This document shows, in pieces, positions 55,405-64,000 of a DNA stretch of 64,000 bases (within the stretch, counting starts at the first letter, position 1; every line of letters begins with the position of its first letter). This DNA comes from Omphalotus guepiniiformis (taxonomy: Eukaryota; Basidiomycota; Agaricomycetes; Agaricales; Omphalotaceae). Position numbers and translations under genes: made by a program. Where the stretch lies: the NCBI GenBank assembly GCA_028554645.1, contig JAQOOI010000048.1, forward strand, positions 1-64,000. Reading direction: 5' to 3'. The notes below the pieces were generated by a model. It was not told the DNA's origin. It made no database searches and worked only from the letters and a program-made list of their open reading frames with translations.

Positions 55405-55812
55405 TATAAAGCCGAGTTCGTCGAGTTCAAAAGCCTCAAGTTCAATTCAAAAACCTCGAGTTCCATTCAAAAACCGGCGAGTTCAATTCAACAAAAACCG
55501 GCGAGTTCAATTCAAAACCTTCAAGTTCAATTCAAAAGTCGTTGAGTTCAAAACCTTCAAGTTCAATTCAAAAGTCGTTCGAGTTCAAATGTTTCGAGTT
55601 CAAAACCTTCAAGTTCAATTCAAAAGTCGTCGAGTTCAAATGTTTCGAGTGCAAGTTCATTTCCAGGCCAAAATGCTCAAGTTCAAATCCACTCAACGCA
55701 AGTTCAATACATTCCTCAAGTTCAAATCCCAACGGCGAGTTCATTGAATCACGACCGAGTTCAAACCAAGTTCATTTCTACACGACGGGAGTTCAAACGG
55801 GTGCATATTAAT
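55405..55812 (+). repeat. Right GAGTTCA array of the KDZ island
   Basis: About 20 copies of CAAGTTCAATTC, GAGTTCAAA and GAGTTCATT alternate with short spacers (AAAACCTTC, AAAGTCGTC). The motif reads outward on the plus strand, the mirror image of the left array at 36.94-37.65 kb. Open frames here are low-complexity artefacts of the repeat. Confidence 0.85.
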
Positions 55813-57870
55813 ATTATTGTTATTTACTACTGTACTGTACATTCCGTTGTAATGTATTTACAACACTGGGCCCGATAAAGCATAGTTCCCATGGCATTAT
55901 GTGAGAAATATGCTGATAATATTTTGAGAATTATTAATGTAAGTCTTGAGATTTATCAAAAACTTATTTAAAAAAAAATTTCTTAGAGTTATAATATATC
56001 TACCATACTTCTACAGTAAGTTCCAGAGGGTAGTATGGTATCTTGAGAGTGTGACAAATTGTCACAATGTAAGTCTTCCATTAGTCCACCAAGAATTATG
56101 GAAGTCTTATTTAAAAAAAATATTATTATAAATTTCTTTGGCTATATACTGGATTTACACTATACATATGGGAGTATATATCTCTTGCACTGCATATGCC
56201 TTACAGTCAAGATATCTCCAGGAACAATCTAATAGAATAATAAAAAACACATGTAATTCTATACTGATCTAAACAATAAATATCATTTCAGTTTCTAGGG
56301 AAGTATTGAAAATTCATTTGCATAGTTTCAGGAATCTATATATAAGTAATATACATAGTATCATCATATTCTCATGAAATTCTCATGAAAGTATTGATAT
56401 TAGATTATAATACTTTCAGAGAAATATTGAATGTTAGTTTGCATAATTCCACAGATACATTGAAAAGTGGTTTACATGGTATCAACATAAATCTGAAGAA
56501 GTATTGATTTGTAATTCACATACTGTTATCATACCTCTAGAGAGAAGTATTTAATGATGGTTTACATAGTTCCAGAAATATATTCAAATTTAATCCATAG
56601 AATTACTATGAATTTAGAAAAGTATTAATAATAATTGGCATTATGATTGTTTTAGAGAAATATTGAAAGTTGATTTGTACAGTTTAAGTGATCCATTCAA
56701 AGGTTGTATTATACATAGTATTAGTATTTCCAGAAAGATCTTGATACTGGATTATGATAGTTTTAGAGAAGAATTGAATGTTAGTATGATAACTCTAGAG
56801 ATACATATAAAAGTAGCATAGAATAAAAATAAATCTAGAGAAGTACTGAAGTATATTCCATATACTGCCACTATACTTCCAGAGAAGTAGTATTATTGAA
56901 TTATCATATTTTCAGAGAGGTATTAGATGATAGTTTACATAGTCCTAGTGGTTTCCATAGATTTACAATAATTTTAGGGAAGTATTCAAATAAAATCAGC
57001 ATTGTTTCAGAGAAATATTGAAGGTTGATTTGTATAGTTTCAGTTACTCAAAGGTTGAATTATACATAGTATTAGTATTTTCAGAAAAATCTTGATACTG
57101 GATTATGATAATTTTAGAAAAGAATTGAATGTTAATTTGATAACTCCAGAGATACATATAGAAGTGGTTTACACAGTATCAACATAAATCTGGAGAAGTG
57201 TTAGTATGTGATTCTTCCATTTTCACACTTTCAGAGAAGTATTAATTATTAGTTTGCATAATTCCACAGAAGTATTAATATGTGGTCTACATAATGTCAT
57301 CATGTCTTAATATCACAGTTCAGAGAAGTATATTAGTTTGCCTAGTTCCAGAGATATACTCACAAGTAAAACCATAGTATTATCATAATTTCAGAGAAAT
57401 ATTGATAATAAATTGTAATGGTTTCAAGAAAGAATAATAGTTTGCATAGTTTCAGATATATATTCAAAAGTGATTTCTGTAAAATCACCATAATTTTAGG
57501 GAAGTATTAATATTGGATTTTCACAAGTCCAGAATAATATTCAATATCAGTTTGCATAACATCACAGAAGTATTAATATGCAGTCTACATAGTACCAGCA
57601 TAAGTCAATAAAGATATTGATATTGAATTACCATAGTTCCAGTGAAGTATTGAATATTAGATTGCATAATTTTAAGATACTATTTGAAAGTTGTTTCCAT
57701 AGTATTACTATACTTTCAGAAAAGTATTAACATTGAATGATAATAGTGTCAGAGAAGTAGTGAAATGTGATCTACATAGTGTTACCATAGTTCAAGAAAA
57801 TTATGGATATGTTATTTACATAGTGTTATTGTAGTGTCAGAGAAGTATTGATATTGAATTATCACAATTC
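55813..57870 (+). repeat. AT-rich degenerate satellite
   Basis: From about 56,280 short related phrases recur: TTTCAGAGAAGTATTGA, TTAGTTTGCATAGTTCCAGAGATA and TTTACATAGTATCA. A longer block of ~170 bp at 56,645-56,815 recurs at 57,010-57,180, indicating a ~370-bp higher-order repeat. 55,813-56,270 is AT-rich with TTTAAAAAAAAAT tracts. No gene. Confidence 0.65.
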
Positions 57871-57871
57871 C

Positions 57872-59325
57872 AGGGAGGTAGCATCATCTAGCAATATCTA
57901 GCATCAGCTGGCATCAGCTAGCACCACCTATCAGTAGCTGGCATCAGCTAGCACCACCTATCAGTAGCTGGCATTAGCTAGCAGCAGCTATCAGCATCTG
58001 TCAGGAGCTGACATCAGCTGACACCAGCTGGCAGGACCTGGGAGCAGCTAGCATTAGCTGATACCAGCTGGCACCAACTAGCACCAGCAGCTGACATCAG
58101 TGGACATCAGCTAGCATTAGCTGGCATCAGGTGAGAGCAGCTAGCAGCAGCTCAAATCATCTAGCAGCAGCTGACATTGGCTGAGACTGGCTAGGAGCAA
58201 CAAGCAGCAGCTGGCATGAGCTAGCAGCAGCTAACAGTATCTATTAGCAGCTCATATCATATAGCAGCAGCTAACAGTATCTATCAGCAGCTCATATCAT
58301 ATAGCACCAGCTGACATTAGATGACATCAGCTGACATCAGCTCAAATTGTCTGGCAGCAGCTGGCCTCAGCTGACATCAGGTAGCAGAAGCTAGGAGCAG
58401 TGCACATCAGCTAATGTCATGTGGCAGCAGGTGGCATTAGCTAGCAGCAGCTAACATCAGCTCAAATCATCTAGCAGCAGCTGACATTAGCTGACACCTG
58501 CAAGCAGAAGCTACAAGCTGTGCATATCAGCTGGCATCAACTGATACCTGCTAGCAGGAGCTAGGAGCAGTGCACATTAGCTGGCACCAGCTGACACTAG
58601 CTAGCAAGAGCTAGGAGCAGTGCACCTCAGCTGATGTGGTCTGGCAGCAGCTGGCATCAGCTAGTAGCAGCTAACATCAGCTCAAATCATCTGGCAGCAG
58701 CTGACATCAGCTTAAATCACCTGGCAGCAGCTGGCAGTAGCTGTCATCAGCTAGCTGTAGTTGACAGTAGTTCTCATCAGCTAGCAGTAGTTGGCAGTAG
58801 CTCTCACCAGCTAGGAGTAGCTGGCTCATCAGCTGACACCACCTAGCAGCAGCTCAAATCATCTTGTATTAGCTGGGAGCAGCTGAGAGTAGCTATGGCA
58901 TCAGAGAGCAGCTGGCATCAGCTAGCCACAGGTCAAATCATCTGGCAGCAGCTGACAATAGCTAGCAGCAGCTGGGAGCAGCTGGCACCAGCTAATATCA
59001 GCTGGGAGTAGTTGTAACACTAGCTGGGAGCAGCTGACACTAGCTGGGATGGCATCAGCTTGCATCAGCAGCTAGCATTAGCTAGCATCAGCTGACACCA
59101 GCTTGCATCAGCTGGGAGCAGCTACCATTAGCTAGCATCAGCTGGGAGCAGCTAGCATCAGCTTGCAGCAGCTAATATCAGCTGGGAGTAGTTGTGACAC
59201 TAGCTGGGAGCAGCTGGTATCAGCTAGGACCAGCTCAAATCATCTGGCAGCAGCTAATATCAGCTGACACCAACTTGCATCAGCTGGGAGCAGCTAGCAT
59301 TAGCTGGCATCAGCTGGGAGCAGCT
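57872..59325 (+). repeat. AGCTG satellite
   Basis: About 1.45 kb of degenerate 10-11-bp units of the form AGCAGCTGGCATC / AGCTAGCAGC / TCAGCTGACATC, with occasional larger duplications (CAGCTCAAATCATCTGGCAG). The same satellite appears in small patches at 14.68, 19.58 and 25.3 kb. The gypsy 3' LTR is inserted at its right end. Confidence 0.9.
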
Positions 59326-59540
59326 TGTAAGCGTTCAGCGGAGGTCTTACTTTATCACTCAGCCCGTAGGCACGACGTAGTTAGCCAAATCTATCGGATT
59401 TGAGTACGAAGGTGAAAAATAGAAAGACAAAACTCATAGCTACATGTGACGAGGTACATAAAGGCCCGAAGCCGAAGCAAAACAATTATATACAAGGATA
59501 AGATAAGGGATGTGTCCGGCAAGCAGACGGATCCCTTACA
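59326..59540 (-). mobile_element. 3' LTR of the Ty3/gypsy element, 215 bp
   Basis: Minus strand TGTAAGGGATCC ... GAACGCTTACA, with inverted TGTAAG/CTTACA ends. TATATAATTG within it is a candidate TATA box. It lies directly against the AGCTG satellite; the last five satellite bases before it are CAGCT, the expected target duplication. Confidence 0.82.
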
Positions 59541-59552
59541 CTCTCCCCTGTA
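59541..59552 (-). promoter_or_regulatory. Gypsy polypurine tract
   Basis: Minus strand TACAGGGGAGAG ends one base before the LTR's TGTAAG. Confidence 0.75.
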
Positions 59553-59644
59553 AAATCGAGGGTACACGATGATTTTCTTCATAACAAGATACAGGCGGTA
59601 TGTTTGAGTAAAAGAAATGTAATCAGCATAGATGAGTGATGCAG

Positions 59645-61699
59645 TCATTTCGACAACGAATCAACGTCCATTCCGGTGGTAATATTAGCCGAAGAAGCGG
59701 TAGCGATAGGAGAGACGACAGCAGGTAAGGCACCCGACGCGGTAGTAGTAAGATTAGGTGAGGTAGGCGCGGCATTGGATTCCCCAGTAGACAGTGATAC
59801 CGTGGGGGCACTTGATGAGACAACTGTAAGAGGCAGTGTTACCATGTGAGGAGGCTCAGCTCCTGACCCCGAGGATTTATCCCGTTTGGCCAACATCGCA
59901 CGACGCGTGACTCCAGATGTCGCAATCTTGATCATCCGCTCGTTGAGACACGCAGCTAAGTCCCAGTCACTGGGAGGTGTCCATGTTGAGACAGAATCGA
60001 AGACTCCTTGTGGTATTCCAAATTGCAATATGTGTCGGGCCATAGAGACCCTACACCCTTGCCAGTCATGCGAAGCCTCAGGATGAACGATTAGTGCATC
60101 TTCCAACCACTGGAGAGACCACAAAAACATTATCCTGGACATGGCGACAGTGAACCCAATGCCCGCTAACCGTTGTACGACTTCGTCTTCAGTCAGATTC
60201 TGAGTGGCGATGATCACTTGGGGTGAATATTTAGGGGCTACTGCTAGTCCAAGTGTCTGCAGTCGGTGTTTGTATTGGAAGGGACGAGAGAACAAGCCCA
60301 CACAGCAGTAATGAAACCGTCTCCTAATTTGCGACTCATGTTTTGGAGAAATCTCTCGGTACCACTGTGTGCCCTGTACTGATGCTAAGTCCACTACTAA
60401 GTTTCGTGATACTGCAATCCCCGTATATGCCCAAGGGTCCGCGTGTAACGATAGCCATTGCGCGTGTTCATGTAGATCAAGAACTTCGCGTCGCGGTTGT
60501 TTGACCCTAGGCACCTTCGCCTTAACGGTTGGAGGATAGCTCGTTTCTCCCGTGTACGCTTTACGATATTCGTCACGAGATATAACCCATGTAGGGCGCC
60601 TCCATTCCTGAAGCATATATCTTCCTCCTTCAGATAGCGAACCATACTCTGCCGCGTATCTTTGGACCACATGTACGAGGGACATCATGACTTGAGCTCT
60701 ACGATACTCTCGCCAATTATCACTCTCATTAACGCAGGCAATGAAGTTCTTCGCTTCGAGCACTGTAGCGGGAATAGTGATGGTTACTCCAGTTGCTGCA
60801 TTAGAGGATACCGCCATGGTAGAAGGTCCAGGGACCGTCATGGGGGGTAATTTGGCACGATTAATGTCCTTAATTTTAGGAGGTTTGAGAATCCTTCGCA
60901 ACTCCCTTTGCTCCTCCTTTTTCCTCTTGTCCGATTCAGACACAGAGTAATCGCTTTCCGAGTCCGAAAACGTCAGGTTGACCATCTTTCCTTTGCCTTT
61001 ACCCGCTACCTCTAACGATCCCATCATCGGGTCATCCTCGTCTACCGATGCTACGGACGGAACCGAAGAGATAGAAGGGGCCACTGACGGCGGTGCTGAC
61101 GGAGCCAATGACGGCGCAGGAGTACTCCAATTACTCATGGGTTCTCGGTAGAATTCAGAACGTGGAGGATACATGGGTCGCGACGGGGACGGGTATCGAC
61201 CACGAGACGGCGGGCGAGATTCGAAGCGCGATGGAGGACGAGAGTCCACATAGCGCCCTCGCTTTGGCGTAGGATCATAACGATCCCTATCCCGACTATC
61301 ATCCTCACGCCTAACTCGATCCGAAGATTGGGATTTAATAGATCGAAGTTCCGACAGATGGGCATCCAGGTCTCGAACATGTTTTTTCAAACCGTCCGCA
61401 TATTCCTGTTCGCTCTCCAACCGGTTCTCCACCTCCCTCTTCTCAAGTTCCAGCTGATGTATTCTTTGCTTGAGCTCAGCGACTTTAATTTGCCACTGAG
61501 CATCAGTTTGCGCTCCTTGGAACTTAAGCATCTTCGATAGTCCTTGTTCACGCTCTTCCTTGGCTTTAGCAATGGCTGCTACGCTTTCCTTTTCTACCGT
61601 AGCGACAACGTAGTGCTTTGCGTATTCTTGACACGTCACACACTCGTCGTCGTGCAGAATTGCGCCCGTTACTTCATTGTATACCCACTTGTGCGACAT
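59645..61699 (-). CDS. 684-aa extra ORF downstream of pol in the gypsy element
   Basis: A single uninterrupted frame between the pol end and the 3' LTR. Residues 1-35 contain CVTCQEYAKHY. Residues ~45-120 form a coiled coil (ELKQRIHQLELEKREVENRL). Residues ~130-250 are Arg/Ser/Pro-rich and disordered. From ~290 a globular, Trp-rich domain follows (WREYRRAQVMMSLVHVVQRY, YMLQEWRRPTWVISRDEYRK, HAQWLSLHADPWAYTG), with a Ser/Thr-rich tail. No transmembrane segment or signal peptide was seen, so it is not an obvious envelope. It could be a displaced Gag-like or accessory protein. The whole frame is intact although pol contains a stop. Confidence 0.72.
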   Translation of the reverse strand: MSHKWVYNEVTGAILHDDECVTCQEYAKHYVVATVEKESVAAIAKAKEEREQGLSKMLKFQGAQTDAQWQIKVAELKQRIHQLELEKREVENRLESEQEYADGLKKHVRDLDAHLSELRSIKSQSSDRVRREDDSRDRDRYDPTPKRGRYVDSRPPSRFESRPPSRGRYPSPSRPMYPPRSEFYREPMSNWSTPAPSLAPSAPPSVAPSISSVPSVASVDEDDPMMGSLEVAGKGKGKMVNLTFSDSESDYSVSESDKRKKEEQRELRRILKPPKIKDINRAKLPPMTVPGPSTMAVSSNAATGVTITIPATVLEAKNFIACVNESDNWREYRRAQVMMSLVHVVQRYAAEYGSLSEGGRYMLQEWRRPTWVISRDEYRKAYTGETSYPPTVKAKVPRVKQPRREVLDLHEHAQWLSLHADPWAYTGIAVSRNLVVDLASVQGTQWYREISPKHESQIRRRFHYCCVGLFSRPFQYKHRLQTLGLAVAPKYSPQVIIATQNLTEDEVVQRLAGIGFTVAMSRIMFLWSLQWLEDALIVHPEASHDWQGCRVSMARHILQFGIPQGVFDSVSTWTPPSDWDLAACLNERMIKIATSGVTRRAMLAKRDKSSGSGAEPPHMVTLPLTVVSSSAPTVSLSTGESNAAPTSPNLTTTASGALPAVVSPIATASSANITTGMDVDSLSK

Positions 61700-61935
61700 C
61701 GTGCTTTATCCAATAGAAAGTTATGCAAAATTGTAGTTCCTTGTATTTCTCCCCTGGATAAAGAACAATGTTGTTGAGTCCTTATACCTAGTCGTTAGAC
61801 CTGGTGTATGCGAAATGTCTAGTATCGGCTTCTCGATACCAGGCGATTGAAATGACTTGAAAGAAAGAGAGAAGGAGAGACGTATCGATCGATATCTGAA
61901 GAGTTTCAAAGTCCGCTTCAGATTCCGACATTATC
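61700..61935 (-). other. Spacer between pol and the extra ORF
   Basis: About 235 bp without an open frame. Sequence just upstream of the ORF's start may serve as a leader or internal promoter; no clear signal was seen. Confidence 0.35.
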
Positions 61936-64000
61936 TTATCTCCTAGATGAGCGATTTCGCGTACTCTTCCGTGCCGTAGAGATCGGACGAGGGAGGTCCT
62001 GCCATTTCGCTACTCCAACGAGTTTGAGGTAGTCATCCAGGGCTTTCAGTGGTAGTACCGTCTCCAGTGGTTCCCAAGTTAGATCACCTAGGGCCCACCT
62101 AATGGCAAATTTGATCTGTTTCGCAGCAGTCCATTTGTGACCTTCAATGGATTCCACGAAGAACTCTGCATTGTCGGGTGCTCCAAAATCGTATGGCTCT
62201 GGTTTGGAACGATCGGGAAACAGTAGTCAATCGCTTTCCTCATATGGTCGTAGTAATTTGACGTGGAAAGTGGGATGGATCCTACGTTTCCTAAGCTCCT
62301 CTGGTAAATCCAAAGTATATGACGACGTCTCAGGGACAGCCTTCACTATTTTATATGGACCCACAAATCGAGGTAATAGCTTAGTAGCACGTCCTTTGGG
62401 TAGGTTAAGATTCTTCGTCAAGAGATATACTTTATCGCCTTCTTTCAATGACACTTCGCCACTTCTCGCACGATTAGCGTGATGAGTTTGGTGAATCCGC
62501 AAGGCAATGATTGCGTCATGTGCGTCAAATAAATTCTGCATGGCCTGAATAGCGAATGCTCTGACTCCAGGGGGTGCTTTCTCAGCAGAACGCACCTCCC
62601 GCATCATTACAGGCATGTATCCATGATCCAGCTCAAAGGGCGCAAATCCCGTGGTAGCATTCATGCTCGAATTAATAGCGAACTCCACAATGGGGTACTT
62701 TACGAACCAATCCCGTTGGTTAGGGCTAATTGTCGCTCGAAATATCTGATTAATATTTCGGTTAGCTCGCTCAGTAGCACCATCGGTTTCTGGATGAAAC
62801 GATGTCGACATGGCCAGTTTGGTGCCGAGTATTCTATGAACCTCTCTCCACCAGGTAGCAGTAAATTTTGGATCTCGGTCGCTTACTATAGACTTAGGTA
62901 GTCCATGCAATCGCACGTAATCCCTTACATAGATATGTGAAAGATCCACGGCCGTATACGACGTGTGAACAGGAATCAACAATACCCTCGAAATGAGTCG
63001 ACATATAATCACCCAAAGGTAATTGTATCCCTTCACTTCGGGGAACGGACCAATAAAGTCCATTCCGATAGATTCCCAAGGACGCGTAGGAATGTCCAAT
63101 GGGTGGAGTTTCCCAGCAGATAATTGATAGGTTGACTTCGAGCGATTACAGACCTCGCAAGTACGACAGAATCTATCACACATTCCGTGTATTTTGGGCC
63201 ACCAGTACCAGCGACGGATATAGTCAGCTGTGCGCTGAGGTCCAAAATGTCCTATAGTTTGATGCCCTTGTTCTAAGATAGCTCCACGAAATGAGCGTAT
63301 CCCTTTAGGCGCTACAGGAACACATAGCACACACTCCCCTGTTAGATTGCGCTTCCAAATTAAGCCCTCCTCTACTTCGAAAAGCGGATGCTCATCTGCA
63401 TGTTCCAGCACTTTAGAAAAATCTGCGTCATGCTGATACGATGCCTTCATTTCATTAAGAAAGGAAGCATCTTGTTCATGTACTTGCACTCGTAGGTCAG
63501 GCCCAGCATTTCTCGACTCCAAAATAGTAGGATTAAATCCTACAGGAACTTCTACAGCTTCAGGAGTATCGGGTTCCCGATTTGCCTCCATTTCAGCCGC
63601 AACTTCCTTCCTAGGTTCTCGGACGTCTTTGACTTTTTGCGCTCGAGTGATCGCGTTAAGTCGTTCTCTGAACTCCTTAAGTTCATGAATACGGTCCATG
63701 GGTAAGTCTTCCCCTTCTTGGTCTAGACGTACATCGGCCGTAACATATTTCAATGGGGAATGAATTTCTCCAGGCCTATCAGACTCGTAATATCGAGATA
63801 AACAGTCTGCCACTTTGTTCATCACGCCTTTGACGTAGGTAATATTGAAGTCGAATCGTGATAGGTATTCCATCCACCGCATTTGACGGTTAGATAGTCT
63901 ACGCTGAGTCTTGAAGAATTCCAGAGCGCGGTGGTCGGTTATAATATGGATGCGATATCCTATAAGTTTGTCCTCCCACTTAAGCAGAGCTTCAAGTATC
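61936..64000 (-). CDS. Ty3/gypsy pol: RNase H end, integrase, chromodomain-like tail (partial, one in-frame stop)
   Basis: The minus frame is open from the right edge. RNase H end (RIHIITDHRALEFFKTQRRL ... MRWMEYLSRFDFNITYVKG ... ADCLSRY) is followed by the integrase zinc finger (HQTIGH ... CRTCEVC) and a DDE core: Asp in GMDFIGPFPE, Asp in IVSDRDPKF, Glu in TDGATERANR. The GPY/F-like region LLPRFVGPYKIV and HPTFHVKLLRPYEESD come next. A TGA at 62,229-62,227 interrupts the frame, which resumes as LLFPDRSKPEPYDFGAPDNAE. The tail (EFFVESIEGHKWTAAKQIKF, WALGDLTWEPLETV) ends near 61,943 and resembles a chromodomain. RT, protease, gag and the 5' LTR lie beyond the window. Confidence 0.9.

Noticed and set aside
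55349..55811. Ser/Lys/Phe-rich proteins of 89-132 aa
   Set aside because: Direct translation of the GAGTTCAA array; composition is set by the repeat.
36938..55812. A TET/JBP dioxygenase gene, known to accompany some KDZ transposons
   Set aside because: No HxD-containing dioxygenase-like segment was seen in any of the island genes.
36900..55870. Terminal inverted repeats or a target duplication at the island ends
   Set aside because: Scanned both edges by eye; only the shared RAGTTCA motif was found, not a clean TIR or TSD.
1..64000. CRISPR arrays, rRNA genes, bacterial operons, riboswitches
   Set aside because: None seen. Repeats lack unique equal-length spacers, and gene structure is eukaryotic.

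Overview
The window looks like repeat-rich nuclear DNA of a filamentous basidiomycete, probably a mushroom-forming Agaricomycete. The evidence is short GT-AG introns (mostly 35-65 bp), a KDZ-type transposase with a cysteine cluster, T5orf172-type GIY-YIG genes, F-box remnants, and Copia, Ty3/gypsy and miniature LTR elements. The species cannot be named from the sequence. All gene models were built by hand from reading frame and splice signals; no database search was possible.

Layout. 1-9.4 kb: a partial gene running off the left edge, a tandem array of intron/exon-like modules (3.87-5.63 kb), a decayed acyl-CoA synthetase gene, an intact 133-aa GIY-YIG gene (7.69-8.17 kb) and a second module array (8.5-9.34 kb). 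9.4-36.9 kb: a repeat graveyard. It holds four copies of a ~390-bp LTR (one solo copy with a perfect target-site duplication, TSD), Copia gag/pol fragments, gypsy LTR and reverse-transcriptase pieces, an unclassified repeat-borne protein family, minisatellites, two tRNA-like repeat families, and a complete 584-bp TRIM (29,160-29,743). The TRIM has identical 264-bp LTRs, each carrying a full tRNA-like cloverleaf, and a solo LTR of the same family with its own TSD interrupts a Copia pol fragment at 23 kb.

36.9-55.8 kb: a gene-rich island unlike its surroundings. Six multi-exon gene models with matching splice phases (692, 275, 236, 253, 705 and 1,110 aa), a less certain 185-aa model, a PRP31 pseudogene fragment, an F-box remnant and a second GIY-YIG gene lie between two arrays of the motif RAGTTCA. 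The arrays are in opposite orientation and both read outward. The 1,110-aa protein is a KDZ transposase. I propose that the island is one large (~19 kb) KDZ-type mobile element with subterminal inverted repeat arrays and cargo genes. This is an inference, but it is the most notable system in the window.

55.8-64 kb: an AT-rich degenerate satellite, then an AGCTG-rich satellite, into which a minus-strand Ty3/gypsy element has inserted. Its 3' LTR, polypurine tract, an extra 684-aa downstream ORF, a chromodomain-like tail, integrase and part of RNase H are visible; the rest lies beyond the right edge.
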